Below, one piece after another: positions 12,361 through 24,600 of a DNA stretch of 64,000 bases. Source of the DNA: Podocnemis expansa (Eukaryota; Chordata; Testudines; Podocnemididae); contig ML681989.1 of assembly GCA_007922195.1 (NCBI GenBank), forward strand, positions 41,473,754 to 41,537,753, given 5' to 3'. A program made the translations under genes and the position numbers. How positions within the stretch are numbered: the stretch's first letter is position 1; every line of letters starts with the position of its first letter. The notes under the pieces were generated by a model. The model was not told the DNA's origin. It saw only the letters and a list, made by a program, of their open reading frames with translations, and searched no databases.

Positions 12361-13140
12361 CAGTGGTTCTCAAATTTTTGTAATGGAGACCAGCTCCCCA
12401 TGGACTTTGGTGTAATACTTGCCCCTCTGCCCCCAAGTGGCAGAAGGGGGAGAATACAGAGAGTGGGGAGTACTGGCAGGGATGGGAAGAGCAGGTGGCA
12501 GGGGAGTGTAGCGGACAGGTTAGGATAGGGGAGCATGGTAGTTCAGAGATAGCAAGGGAGGGCAGGTGTGGGTTGGCAGGGGAGTGCGGCAGCCCAGGAG
12601 ATTATGGGGAGCAGGACTTCCTACTACTTCCCCTTCCCTCCATGAACCTCCCCTGGCTCCTGAGCTCCCTGCCCTCTGAAGTGCACCTTCCCACTACACC
12701 TCACCCCTTGGCTCGCAAGCTCCCCTAGAACTTCACCCGGGGGGAGGGCACAATAATGCTCAAAGAGGCCAACCCTTAGGTGCCACATGCCACCCATACC
12801 CATTCTCTGGCTAGGCCTGGGGATGTACAGCATTTTAAAATTCCTGCCACTGGGCCTGTGACTGCCAGGTGCCTGTGCATGCCACAGGGTGGGAGATTTA
12901 GAAAGGACCCTCCCTCCCCCAGGCCCAGCTCCCTGGCTGACACAGGCAAGCTCCCAGTGCTGTGGCTGATGCACACAAGAGTTTCACATCACTTGCTGTG
13001 TGCCTTCCCAGCAGAAAGAGATGGAGGCAGGGATGACAGGGAAAGTAGGGATCACCGTAGCTCCATGTTGTCAGTGTTTGGGGAGGGGGCATCTCTCACG
13101 GAAGACAGAGCCTTCCCTTGCCTGTGATACAAACCCCATG
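12361..13140. repeat. GC-rich repeat block with hAT-like left end
   Basis: Starts CAGTGGTTCTCAAAT, like a hAT terminus, and continues as GC-rich sequence with GGCAGGGGAG-like motifs. I could not find the matching right end or target duplication, so only a hAT-derived origin is suggested. Several open frames overlap here on both strands, as expected from GC-rich repeats. None resembles a protein. Confidence 0.4.
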
Positions 13141-13678
13141 TCCACAACTGACCAAGGTTATTCTTGTGATTGAAATTTAACAGTGTTTCCAATTAAAATA
13201 TGCATAATGTTACACTTTGCCTAATTAAATGTAATATATTATTTCTGATATTCCCTATATTTAGGGATCATGTGCACTCTGAATACCCAGTGTAACATGA
13301 CTGTTAAAAAGAGGACCAGATTCTGCCACTCTTATTATGAATTGAGTCTTTCTCCATTAGTAGTTTCATTTATGGGTTATTCCTACAGTGTGGTCCTGAC
13401 CCGGTCTGGCAATTCTAAAGATTTTAATGGTCACCATTATGATGAGCCAAGCATTAAAATTGCCACATAGAACTCCTACTCTACAGTGGACAATAACTGT
13501 CATTCAAAATCAAACTCTTGGGTTTGAAACAACTGGTTAAGTGAGGAAGAGAAGACAGGATGAAGAAGTATTCCTAGTGATAAACAAGGCAATCACTGCG
13601 GCCTCGATTTGGCCAACTTCCTCACAGTAATATCTTTTTCCTCCAGTAAACCCACTGGCCTTTAAGGACACTATAGAA

Positions 13679-14203
13679 TAAGGGTATGTACATGCACACT
13701 GTTTAAATTGAAGTAACACTGGTTATTTTGATTTAAAAAATGGTAGGTCCACACGACGTTCCCTTATTTCAAAATGAGGAGCTCCCTCATTTCGATATAA
13801 GGAAAGTTATATCAATATAATAAAACCTAATATTATATCAATATGACAGTTAAATTGAAATTGTTATTTCAAAATAACACAATGAGGACATGTTATTTCG
13901 ATTTAACTGTTAAATCAATTTAACAATTTTTGCCCTTCTCCTTCCCAGGTGCTTTCATTTTTCTATATATTGGGTGGGGGCATGGCCCAGTGAAGGGGCC
14001 ATGGTGCCACATTTCCCATGGTGTCCCTCTCCTGAATCAAAATAGCAAGTCCTGTGTCTTCACATGCTATTTTGATTTTGGGTTTTTTGGTATGGACCTG
14101 TTAAATCAATTTAACTTATACTGATTTAATGATTTTTATATTGATTTTATTAAATCAATGTAAGTAAAATCGATTTAACCATGTCCATGTGGACATAGCC
14201 TCA
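13679..14203. mobile_element. Palindrome MITE, TTAAATCGATTTAA core type
   Basis: Element 13682-14200 has decayed ends GGGTATGTACATGCACAC and GTGGACATAGCC. Cores are AA-type palindromes, e.g. TTAAATCAATTTAA at 14101-14114 (CpG lost). The central filler (about 13930-14050, with GGGTGGGGGCATGGCCC) recurs in reverse orientation at about 22846-22930 in another copy. Flanking triplets are TAA and TCA, so the 3-bp duplication is imperfect. Confidence 0.8.
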
Positions 14204-14265
14204 GGTACTACCTACCATGAGGAAAAATGGAAAAACATGATCCTGTCATTCTTGAATGAAGCATT

Positions 14266-14468
14266 GTGTATGGCAGTGGTTTTCAAACCTTTTTCCTTGG
14301 GACCCAGTTGGAAAAAAATTGTTTATGCCTGCGACCCAGTAATTACATCTTTGAGCAATGCACTCCAACCTTTGGGTAGTCCAGCATGGGATGCCGCGAC
14401 CCAGTGCCTGAATGTCTGTGACCCAGTACTGGGTCCTGACCCTAAGTTTGAGAACCACTCATGTACGG
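14266..14468. mobile_element. hAT MITE (187 bp) with 8-bp TSD
   Basis: Element 14274-14460 has termini CAGTGGTTTTCAAAC and GTTTGAGAACCACTC. Flanks GTGTATGG and ATGTACGG match at 6 of 8. The interior repeats GACCCAGTACTGGG-like text. Non-coding. Confidence 0.82.
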
Positions 14469-15041
14469 TATTAAAACATGCCCAAACTGACTGGAAGCTT
14501 GCCATGACTTACTCCCTTATTGCAAATGAAGGAAATAACATCAGACATGTCCAGTGTGTGGAGGTGTAACAAGTTAAACAGTCAAATTAGTCAGTGATAT
14601 CCTGATGCTTTTGTCATTAGTAGTAAAGTGATTCATGAGATCAAGGGCAAAATTTCTCTCCCCCCACCTTGTTATAAAAAGATGGTTTTCAAAGCCTTTT
14701 TCCTTCTAATATAGAGTGCCAAGCAGTATATCCCTCTTCCAGCATCTCCTCCTCCAAATTTTTAGTGGCACTTACAAATTGTTCAAATCTGGCTTCACAT
14801 CTGCTCATAGTGTCCTGCACAGGCACCTGCACAGGATGTTTTCTGTGGTTTATTAAACAAATGTGTCATTTAGCTGTGCTCACTGGAGGAGGAAGAAGAG
14901 ATAATAAGCTCCATGGTGCTATTTTAGTGATATTCCTGGCTTTCTAAAAGAGGAAGCCAGCAGGGTATTGCAAACGGCACACTATTAGTAAACAGTGCCT
15001 AAAAGTAGATGGGCAAAGATGACTACAAAAGGGGGCCTGTG
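14469..15041. other. Unique stretch
   Basis: No recognisable feature. Confidence 0.4.
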
Positions 15042-15500
15042 GCAGATTCATCAGCACCCACCACCAGACTGGCCCTCCTGCTGTTTTTCTGGGGAAATAG
15101 CTCTGGTTGACATTCCTATCCACAGCCCATGCTCCATCACTTTCCTTAACATTCCCTGGTAGACTCTCTCTGTGCTGTCAGGATCCACCAAGTCTGCTTC
15201 TGGTCTTGGTCTTTTGCCCAAGCCACACCTTGTGTTCTCCCCCCTTCTAACGGATTCCAGAGTTCTGGCACTGGAGATGAAAGCCTTGAACCCACCTACT
15301 TTGAGTGCCGGCTTAGGGATCCTATGTGCAATGACCTTGCTGCACTTTTTCCCTCAACTACTTAACAGTCTTTCCTGGGCCACTTCCCCACAACTCCAGT
15401 ACCTCTGCACTTGTATCAGGGCCCTGGTTCCACTCAGTTCCAGCAGTCAGCCACAGCTCTGTCCAGAGTCCTAATCTTCTTTTCCCTTCTTGCATGTGGA
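15042..15500 (+). repeat. LTR-like fragment (tentative)
   Basis: Begins TGTGGCAGATTCATCAGC and continues ACCACCAGACTGGC. A related text (GGTTCACCACCAGAGTGGCA) occurs near 18645. TG-initiated, C/T-rich sequence suggests a truncated LTR, but no target duplication or right end is visible. The 100-residue open frame at 15172-15474 is not protein-like. Confidence 0.3.
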
Positions 15501-15570
15501 CAGAGGCAGGTTTAGGCGCAAGTGAAGGAAGCAACTGCCTAGGGCCTCAAATAATAAGAGGCCCATGCTC
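15501..15570 (+). mobile_element. hAT MITE fragment, CAGAGGTGG family
   Basis: Starts CAGAGGCAGGTTTAGG and contains CAACTGCCTAGGGCC, matching the left end of the element at 17165. The rest is absent or too diverged to trace. Confidence 0.55.
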
Positions 15571-17156
15571 AACTCAGAAATGAAAATCTAGACGATTATA
15601 GAAATTGTTCCCATTTAGCAGTGCCAGCAAGGCTGGAAGTCTCAGCACTTTTCAGTCTTGGATCAAGGCAAATTATCATTAAAATCTGTAATCTGTCTAA
15701 ATTGCAGATTTCACCATTATATGCCCATCACCTTTACACTAACACACTAAAAAGGCAGGAACAAGCTCGTAGTGACCCCAGCTGAAAGAGCAAAGTTGCA
15801 GGAACTTTCTAATGGTCTCATTTTTTAGTTTCTCAGTGTGGCCATTTATTCTGACATTTTTTTAATCCCTCTTGAGAGAATTCTTCCTTACCAAGTAGGT
15901 CCCTCAGCGTTGTTACAAACAAATGCAGAGCTACCCTCAAGCAGTCAAGATAGCTTATGTCTGTGCTTTATATATTTCTTTGGGGGGAGGGTGTATAAGT
16001 TTCTTTTGTACTTACTCTTTAGTATTTTTGCATACAAACTTGAGAATTTCAGTTAATTTCATTGAAATTTGGTGTTTACTGTTTAAAATTTGTAATTTAT
16101 AGCTACACACTGCAAATCTTCTTTCACTTATTTTTATTTATATAATTATTTCTATAAAACTTTTAGTGAACATAGACCCAAACCTATATAAAAAAATTGT
16201 AGGATGTGGGTTCCAAAATTCATTAGAAATTTATGCTGCTAATATTTGTTACTTATTTACATTTGGAATTTGATATTTTAGTTATTTGTGAGCCATCACT
16301 AATTGTACCCCTTTATTTGTTAATTAGTGCATATTTTCAATGTTCATTTTAATTTTATAGTTCAGCATTGGCTTATTTATCTTATGTGAAAGATGATCAA
16401 GTTACAACACATAATCTGAAAATTTATTTCATGATGTAAAGATATTTAAAGGCCTCATACCCAACAATAATTTAGAGCTCATGCAGCCATTGTTCTGGCT
16501 CTTTACATAATGGACACCACTTCAAGCCAGGAGACACACCCTTAGTTCCAGCACTTGCGACTTATATTTTAAAAAAACAAAGTTATAAAACCATAAACTA
16601 CAGAAAGATGATATAGCTGACCAAAAATAGTTCTTAGACCAAGATTCCTGTGCGCAGTTTTGCAACCCAAACATTAGAGCACTTAACTAGGACACTGAAA
16701 ATGAAGTGAATTATAAATAGAAAAACTGATTTTTCTGCCATTATCTACTCTTACATAAATGAAGAAAGTAAAGCCCAAAAGTAGTTACCAACCACATTAA
16801 ACATTTTATTTTATTTTTTTCCATTTGCAGTGGCTTAAATCATTCTTATTAATATCTGCCTTGTGCCCTAGTCAGACTTGGGACTGGGAAAATTTAGCTG
16901 TATTATTTCCTGATTGTTTACAATTCATAAATAAACTTTAAAAGTCACTTAATTAGGGTTTATTTTTATATATTATTAGTACAGTGATCATCTCAGCTAA
17001 ATTTCTAACTTCTAAAAAACAAAACCTAGCACTTTTAGGTGCCTAAGTAGTTCCTGGAATCATGACTAAAGTTGCCCCATAACTACTGCAGCAGCAGAAG
17101 GTAGCTTTTCCTGATTAGACTTAATGTACTGGCTGTGCTCTCCAATGAACAAGACA
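15571..17156. other. Unique AT-rich stretch
   Basis: No repeat or gene recognised. Long A/T tracts. Confidence 0.45.
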
Positions 17157-18046
17157 CACAATGCCAGAGGTGGCTTTTGGGGTAGGTGTGGCAGGCAGCT
17201 GCCTAGGACCCCAAGCAGTAAGGGGCCTCGTAGCAGTCGGTTGCTTCGCCTAACCTAACTCGGGTCGGCAACCCATTTTCCCCCACCCTCCTACTGCATG
17301 AGCACAGGACTGCTGGAGCCAGTGCCTGTGCTGCTCGCCCTCCCTCAGTCCCTCCAGCAGGGGTGGAGCAGCACTCCCTGCCTACCCCCAGCCGGTAGCA
17401 CCTCCCCAGGGGGAGGGAGTAGAGCAGCCAGCATGGAGATAAGGCTTGCAGGGGTGGTGCCTGGAGTGGCCTGCTCTGAAGAGTTCAGGCTGCTTCACCT
17501 CGGCCATCCTAGGGCTGAACAGGCCTGATCCAGGGCCTGGGGGGCGAGGCAGCCTCTGTTCAGCTCTGAGGTAGCCAGGGGTGAAGTGGCGTGAACTCTT
17601 CATGGCAGGCTGCTCCAGGGCCCTGCCCGCACAAGCCACAGCTCCATGCCAGATGCTCTCCTGCCTCCCCCGGGGACTCGTGGCCACCTGGGGATAGGTG
17701 GGGAGTGCTGCTCCACCCCCACTGGAGGGAGAGGTGGCAGGCAAGCAGTGAAGCATCTGGCCCCCCCAGTCTGCCATCCCCCATGAGCGCTAGCGTCTGC
17801 AACCCTTCTTCTCAGATTGGGGGTAGGTGAAAGGCAGGGCCACGGGAGGACTATGGAGGGGGAAGCCAGAGCCATGGAGGTGGCAGTGGCAGGGGGTTGG
17901 GACTGTGGGGGTGCAGTTAGGGCTGCAGGGGTGACTGGGACCATGGTGAGGGTGGCAGTGGGGGTCTACAGGAGGCCCTTTAGCAGGATCCACAATGGCT
18001 GTTTGCCTAGGGCCCCCAATTGCTTAGGTCCACCTCTGCAAAATGC
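17157..18046. mobile_element. hAT element, 874 bp, CAGAGGTGG family
   Basis: Element 17165-18038 has termini CAGAGGTGG and CCACCTCTG. Subterminal CTGCCTAGGACCCC and GCCTAGGGCCCCC also mirror each other. The 8-bp duplications CACAATGC and CAAAATGC match at 7 of 8. The interior is GC-rich filler with overlapping non-protein frames on both strands. Non-autonomous. Shorter relatives lie at 15501 and 30500. Confidence 0.88.
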
Positions 18047-18339
18047 TATCTGTTGACTTCCAAGAACTTCTTACTGAATATACCAGCAGAAAGGGTAGAA
18101 AAGTGAATGTTTAGATGGGGAAGCCATGTTTAACACTGAGAAAAAATTTCAATTTGCTCATGATAAAGTAATTACATTTTTGAGAGGTACATTATACTGT
18201 ATATGTTGTATTCACCATCTGATCATGGATTAAATTGTTCACTGATCATTCATCATCTGAAATACCTATATTTCTTTCAGATGTAATATATGGATTAAAA
18301 ATATATATGCTTTAATTATGTGTTTAGTTCCTGTAGGGG

Positions 18340-19180
18340 CTCACTGGAATGGGCCTTCACCTAGGACTCAAGATGACCTAAGGCTGCCACTTCTTCTTGG
18401 AGGTATCGACTCAACTCTGCTTAACACTCCCTTTTATACTAGGCTTCTGGGCCTTGTTTGGCTGCTTCCCTGATGCTGCCCATTGGCTGCTGCTCCTAGG
18501 GCCCTTTCAAATTCTTCCTAAGCAGTTCAGAGCCAATTCCCCATCACAGGGACTTAATAAATGTGTCTCATATGTTATTGTAAAAATTAGTCCAAGATGA
18601 GTCCAGCTCTTTGAAGGTAGGAAAAATTGACATATTTTGATGGGGTTCACCACCAGAGTGGCACCTCTTGTTAGCCAGCTCAGAGATTAAGTCTATCAGC
18701 ACATTCACCCTCTCCTGTCATGATCTTTGCCTGTAGCCCCAATCCAGTCCACATCCTGCAATATTTACTTATTTACTCAGCCCTTTGGCCACGTCACCAT
18801 ATGTGTTTTCCCACTTCTATGAGGAGGGTAAAGGAAAATATTTCCCAGTTCCACAGCCCAATTACTTCCCCAGGGGTGAATGGGGAGGGGACCTGTGTCC
18901 ACCCACTACTCTGTGTCCTAGCCCACAAACCCTTTAGCTAACAGTCTCTTGCAGCTGTGTCTTAACTTCTCCATGAGTGTTTTTTCTGTTCCCTGGAACA
19001 CTTCCCCACTGCCTCAGCATCTTCTTCATCCTCTTATCAGGGCCTTGAGTCTGCAAATCCCAGCAGACAATCTGGAAATCTCTTTAGTTTCCCTAAATTT
19101 TTCTGTCAGCTACTCTGTCCAAACTACTGCCATCTGGTAGACCAGTAGAATCCAATCCTTTCTCCTTCAGGTCTCTGCAG
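18340..19180. repeat. LTR-like sequence (tentative)
   Basis: C/T-rich sequence including CCCATTGGCTGCTGCTCC, a TTTTATACTAGG TATA-like motif, and a second start-like text GGGTTCACCACCAGAGTGGC at about 18643 that resembles 15042 onward. Probably pieces of one or two old LTRs. Boundaries and target duplications could not be found. Confidence 0.3.
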
Positions 19181-19327
19181 CATTTGATCCTACTTTGCCC
19201 TGAAGATACCTTTTATGTGAGCCTTCCAGCTCCTGATTTTTTGCTCCCCATCACCCTCCCCCCTTAAGGCTTGCCACCCTGAGAGTGGGGTATCTCCGCT
19301 GCTTCCATCATAGTTTTCTTGAAAGTA

Positions 19328-19329
<2 letters not shown>

Positions 19330-19362
<33 letters not shown>
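19330..19362. repeat. (CT)n microsatellite
   Basis: Uninterrupted CT dinucleotide run. Confidence 0.95.
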
Positions 19363-19364
<2 letters not shown>

Positions 19365-20045
19365 CTTTTCAGTTTCATTGACTATCCCCTCCTTTTGAAG
19401 TGTTGTATGAGAAAAGACTATCTATCTGCCCTTCACTAGTTTAAACGACTCTCACACACTTCATTTATTAGTTTTCTGCCACCTGTCTCTGGATCATTTC
19501 AGCTTCTAGGGTATCATATTTAAGATGGGGTAAATAGAATTAAACACGATGATATCTTTAAACATAAATGAATAAAATGGAATATTATTTTAATATTATC
19601 TATCATTTTATATATTGTATTTAGTTTGCTTATTTGACCACTGCTGATCATTGAGCAGAAGTTTTAATTGAGCTGTCCACAGTGATGCTCTTGTGTTTTT
19701 CATAGCTTTTTAAATTAACTTTAAACCTATCAATATGCATTGCACTGTCCTGATTTATGGAATTTCACCAGCCATTAGACTGCACATTTGCTTGCTTTTA
19801 AGTCCCTCTGAAGTGGTCACAGCCTAGTGACTAGTCTTTTCTAGTTTACAGAATGTAAATAATCTAAAGGATTTTAGAGAACTTCCTTGTTAACCTCTAT
19901 TCATGTGGAAAATTAGTAACTGATTCCCACCCTTCATCTTCTGTCTCTTATCTACTTTTTAATCCATGATAGAATTTTGATTGAGATCTTGTATCCCTTT
20001 AAGTCAATGGCAAAACTGCTTCCCTTTTTCTTTCCCATCTTGATT
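19363..20045. other. Unique stretch left of the Gypsy-like element
   Basis: No recognisable domain continues leftward from the RT start at 20045. The rest of RT is missing or too decayed to see. Confidence 0.4.
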
Positions 20046-21690
20046 ATGAGGGATTCTTGCTACTTTCCTTAATAGCCTCAGGTGATGTGACAGTGTTAAG
20101 CTTTTTATGATCATCAGAAAACCCTATAGTTTCATCCATTTTAGCACCCATAATGACTACTGTGGCCAAGGAATCTCCATTTCCAGCATATTGTGTATTT
20201 CTTTACAAATTCTCCTGAATGTTCCTAGTGGCCTGGTAAGCTCCATTAGGAACAAGTGGTTCTACTGTGTTAATTTTATGAATCATGAGTTAACTCTGAC
20301 TTTCTGGAAAATACTCACTGGTGTTTCTGCAGCACAGCTAGAATTTCCTCTTGTTCAGTCTGTTTACTCTTTCTTGTCTTATTACTCCCTATTGATGTAA
20401 CATTATGATCAATGAGTTGATCTGTTTTAATGCCATCTTCAGCACAATATATTATGTTTACTACTGGGTCCACTAATTCTTTCAACATGGTAACATGCAC
20501 AATTCATCAAGCAACTTTTCAGCAGAGGTCACTGTATATTGCAAATAACCTCATTAACTCTTTCCACAATCTCATAAGGTCCATCTCATGACTTTGACAT
20601 TTTGTGGCTTTTTAGAGAGAGTAACATCAGCACCATTCCCCTGAACTTCAAATAAGTATTTTTTGGCATTATGTTTCTACCTTGCTTTCTGTGCAGTGTG
20701 GCTTTTATTGAAGTTCTTTTAAACTATTTCCATAATGGATGGTAACTCTTTTCTAATCTTCTATACACATTCAGATGCTGTTCCTGCTCTAATTTAGTGT
20801 CATCCTCCCTGGCTCAAGGAAATGCTGACCTTTCTTCCATACAGAAAATTAGATGGCCTCGCTGGCCCCAGAAAAGACCGGGGGCATGGGCCCAGGCCAT
20901 GCGCCCTAGGCCCAGGCCACGCCTCCTTGGCCACATTCTGGCACCTGGGCCCAATAATTCATCGGGCTCCTGCTGCCTCCAGCCTGGCCCTAGATCCCCA
21001 GCTGGTTTCGGGGCCAGGAGAGGCAGGTGCCACTGCGGGTTTCCTGGCCTCAGTGCCAGGCCGGGCCTGGGCCAGGAGAGGTGGGCACTGTGGAGAGCAC
21101 CCCGACCAAGGTTCTTGGTCTGGGATGGGGCAGCCCAGACACTCGGGGCACCAGCACCAAGACTCAGGGCATGTGCCCTGTGTGCCAGGTGCCAGTGATG
21201 CCCCTGCTGTAGACACTTGGGGTACCTGTGTAAAAGCAAATAAAAGTGTAGCATTTCAACCAAGTCACTTACCTTCTTGTTTTCATAGATTTTAGTTTCC
21301 CGTTGAATCATTGAATTAATCTGTTTGCCTCGGGATGATGTGGGGCAGATCTCAGCTATTTTCTTCACAATTCACTAAATAATTGGGTCATGAAATTTCC
21401 CCATAATCAGATAAAATCTCTGTTGGAAACCTGCTCTTATAAATGTAGTTAACAAGGCTTCAGCCATTGGGTCAGCCTTTATATTAGACATAGCAACTAC
21501 TCCTAGTTATCTGGTGGTGAAATCCATTACTACCAATATATTTTTTTCTCCCTGGATTGGTTGAGGCATTAGACCAACAATGGTGGTAGTCCACAGATCA
21601 ATACATAAGATCCAGTTTCATGGCCAGCATCTGAAATTCTGCCAATGTTGATTGTACAAATTTTAATGGCTGGGCAACGTGGTAGATATG
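20046..21690 (-). pseudogene. Ty3/Gypsy-like pol remnant, integrase then RT start
   Basis: Read on the minus strand, right to left. An integrase core at about 21540-21400 carries ILVVMDFTTR (first catalytic Asp), IKADPMAEALLTTFIRAG, then after a frameshift FPTEILSDYG (second catalytic Asp). Next, HHPRQTD-like text near 21330 corresponds to the conserved histidine/proline stretch before the catalytic Glu. After a GC-rich interruption comes the integrase C-terminal end at about 20610-20480 (GPYEIVERV-like in shifted frames, then HVTMLKELVDP). It is followed in the same direction by the pol linker (QKHQ, stop, VFSRKSELTH) and the RT entry motif GFSDDHKKLNTVTSPEAI at 20130-20050. The order integrase-before-RT is unusual for Ty3/Gypsy and matches the Gmr1-like lineage. 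Many stops and frameshifts; non-functional. A gag remnant with the same orientation lies at 24950-25800. Confidence 0.8.
20845..21240. repeat. GC-rich insertion inside the pol remnant
   Basis: About 400 bp of strongly GC-rich sequence interrupts the integrase coding remnant. It has short internal repeats (GGCCCAGGCCA and variants). It gives long overlapping frames on both strands with no protein resemblance. No termini or target duplication could be defined. Confidence 0.55.
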
Positions 21691-22680
21691 ATGTTTCCCG
21701 TAAATGTGAAGAAGTGATAGACACACTATGAAACAGATCTGGAGAATGGTGAGACTATTTACTTGAAATCAGCTGAAAAAGTATTATGTTCTTATTGCAA
21801 AATATTTGGAAAGAATGCCAAGTCATTGCTTGTAATTTTCAGGTACAAGTATTGGCATAATTTAGCTGATGCTCTGAAGTAGCATGAGAAGTCACCTGGC
21901 CATTTTACAGCCTACTCCAAATGCATGGAGGTTGAATACTAGCACAAGCTGAACAAATGAACAGATCCAGAAAACCAACGCATTATTAATGTAGAAACCC
22001 AACACTGGAGAAAGATGCTTGAACCTATGATCTCACTTGCCTTCCTCTTTGCTTTTTGGGATTGAAAGATAGGTTGTTTATTGCACATAATGATAATTTT
22101 CTTAGTTTGGTATAGTTTTTTGGAAAACAATGACATCATATATGAGCGTCTACATCACAAGCATCTACTCTGAATAGTTTATAACGAACCTCTGGACCGT
22201 TACATTGCATTAAAAGAATTTGGAAAAAAAATGATTGACCTTTTGGCAAAGAAAGTGCTTCATAATATATAGATATGGCTTGGCAAAACAAAGCTTTATG
22301 CTATAAAAATGGACTACACTCCTGACTTCAGTCACAGTAAAAGATGTCTTTCACAGTAAGATTTATTGATGATGAGGAAGATGGCTGTATCCAAGTAAAG
22401 AAACACTTTATCCATTTCCAATCTGTGGAAAAGGCCTAACAGACCTGTTTATGAACAATTTGAATCAGAATAAAATAAAACTTTAGCACCACTGTGGCCA
22501 AAACTACAACATTACAGACATAAAGGGAAGAAACTGTGGATCCCAAGCATGGATATTTGCACTGAATCCAAGAGCATTCTTGGTGACTCATGGCGGCCAA
22601 TCCCTGAACCTGGTTGTGTTAATGTAACATCATCTTCTTTAGATTCAGTCTCTCTCTTTGGAGTACTGCAAAGGTTACAC

Positions 22681-23179
22681 ATCGGCTATGTCCACACTTA
22701 CACAGTTAAATTGATTTAACTTATATTGATTTAATAAATTAATTAAATAAATTTAAGTTACATCAATTTAACAGATCCCCACTAGAAGCTCAAATCAAAA
22801 TAGCATGTCCATGGACAGGGCTTGCTATTTTGATCTAGGAGAGATGCATCATGGGAGCTGCACCTAGAAAGGCCATGCCCCCACCCAATATATAGAAAAA
22901 GGAAAGCACCTGGGAAGGAGAAGGGCAAAAAATGTTAAATCGCTTTAACAGTTAAATCGCAATAACATGTCCGCACTGTGGTATTTCAAAATAACAATTT
23001 TGATTTAACTATCATAGTCATATAATAGTAGGTTTTATTACATCAATATGATTTTCCTTATATTGAAATGAGGGAGCTTCTCATTTCAAAATAAGGGAAT
23101 ATCATGTGGATCTACCATTTTTTTAATCAAAATAACCAGTATTATTTTGATTTAAACAGTGTGTGTGGACATACCCATC
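22681..23179. mobile_element. Palindrome MITE, TTAAATCGATTTAA type, TSD ATC
   Basis: Element 22684-23176 starts GGCTATGTCCACAC and ends GTGTGTGGACATACCC, flanked by ATC on both sides. Removing it rejoins the hAT transposase reading (..QRLH / ILFSALT..). AA-type palindromes are decayed. A hairpin module around 22797-22837 pairs CAAAATAGCATGTCC with GCTTGCTATTTTG. Filler at 22846-22930 is the reverse complement of that in the 13682 copy. Confidence 0.9.
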
Positions 23180-23442
23180 CTGTTTTCAGCATTAACTATC
23201 AGATGGAAGTTCCTCATGAATAACGTTACGAATCTGATCATGGAGTCATTAAATGACACTTGTGAGCAGACAGCTGCATTGAAAGAGTTAAGGCCAGTGA
23301 AGAACCAGCTGACTGAGGTTTACCCTGATGGAACTGATGCAACTGAGTAAAACTGAGATGGAAGGCTGGCACAAGATGCAAAGCCTGGCAAACCCAATCA
23401 CTGACTTCAAATTTCTCATCTCAATTGTGGTGTTAGCATAAC

Positions 23443-23896
23443 ATCGGCTGTGTTCAGACGAGAGTTTTATTTCGAAATAACAGCTGTTGTTTCAAAATAA
23501 AATTTCTTATGTCCACACAACATTCTGTTATTTCAAAACAATGGGACGCGTTGTTTTGAAATACAAGCCATTATTTTGATACAGTAAAACCTCGCTTGAA
23601 ATCAAAATAGCCTGTGTTTCGAAATGGCTGTTTCGAAACAACGGCGTTCGGACACGTTGTTTCGAAACAACACCATTGTTTTGAAACAACTGTTTTGAAA
23701 CAACATGTCCGAATGGCCTTATTTTGAAATAACCATTTCAAAATAGCAGCTGTTTCGATAGCAGGCTTTCCCTTAATTTGAATTAACATTTTCTTAATTC
23801 GAATTAACTTATTTCAAAATAAGGACTTTATTTTGAAATAACTCATTTCAAAATAACTTATTTCAAAGTAACAGTTTACATGTGAACATAGCCATC
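23443..23896. mobile_element. Palindrome MITE, TTTCGAAA type, TSD ATC
   Basis: Element 23446-23893 starts GGCTGTGTTCAGACG and ends ATGTGAACATAGCC, flanked by ATC at 23443-23445 and 23894-23896. TTATTTCGAAATAA, TTGTTTCGAAACAA and TTAATTTGAATTAA-type units fill the core. Removing it restores the hAT reading (HN / ILFQEA), which proves insertion into the transposase. Confidence 0.9.
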
Positions 23897-24600
23897 CTGT
23901 TCCAAGAAGCATTGTAAATAAAGCACTGCAAACTCAGTTGATGGACATTGCGATTGCTAGTACTTTGATGAAAAGCTATCTTGATTACATTGCGATCTAC
24001 AGACACAACAGATTTGAAGTAACCATCATAGTTGCCAAAGAAATGGAGAAAAACTTTGGAGTTAAGCCTGTCTTCAAGAAAACTTGTAATCATCAGAGGG
24101 AAGAAAAAGACAGTTCGGTTACAAGGGGGCAGAGATGAGGTGATGGAAAGCTTGGAAGAAAAATTCAAGAGAGTTTTTTTGCTTAGCTGTTGACACTGCT
24201 CAAGTGTCCAATAAAGAAAGAGTCAGACAAATGAAGAGCCATAAAAAGACCCTAGGTATTTGTATGACCTTAGTAAGCTGTTAGTGGACACAAAAATACT
24301 TTTGAACCATTTTATAGACTTTCACCACAGCTGACACATGGAGAATGTTTGGATGTCAGGGATAATGACGTATGTCAAATTGGACAACATCCAAGACATT
24401 TTGTCACATGGGAAGCACTCTCCACTTCAAATTCTAGGCTCATTAAAACACATCTTTGATACACAATCAGTGATGAGAGACTGATATCGCCCGCTATATC
24501 ATTGCTTGAAAATGCCACTGACCATGCTGTGCTTCAATATTTGAGGGCAAACGTAAGAAAAATTACCTTTTGAACAAAAGGACTAGGGTTAGCATGCTAA

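Larger units (their letters stand above)
21690..24600 (+). pseudogene. hAT transposase pseudogene (TTF/ZMYM-type)
   Basis: A decayed hAT-superfamily transposase on the plus strand, interrupted by two MITEs. Visible in order: ENGETIYLKSAEKVL then CSYCKIFG (TTF-type zinc-binding start, about 21742-21810); KYWHNLADAL and HEKSPGHF; ENQRIINVETQHWRKML (about 21970-22020); LLAKKVLHN then KMDYTPDFSH (catalytic-domain Asp region); NPRAFLVTHGGQSLNLVV at about 22566-22620; after the first MITE FSALTIRWKFLMNN (about 23185-23220); SLANPITDFKFL; and after the second MITE LMDIAIASTLMKSYLDYIAI (23939 on). The 3' dimerisation region is barely traceable to about 24600. Stops and frameshifts are frequent. Sits between gag and pol of the Gypsy-like element, implying insertion into it. 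Confidence 0.85.

Noticed and set aside
12361..12790. Complete hAT element
   Set aside because: The left-end motif is present but no matching right terminus or 8-bp duplication was found.
17298..18056. Multiple 70-130 residue frames
   Set aside because: GC-rich filler of a hAT element, open on both strands at once.
20797..21368. Open frames of 133-184 residues on both strands
   Set aside because: They cross the GC-rich insertion in the integrase remnant. Only the first residues of the minus frame touch element sequence.
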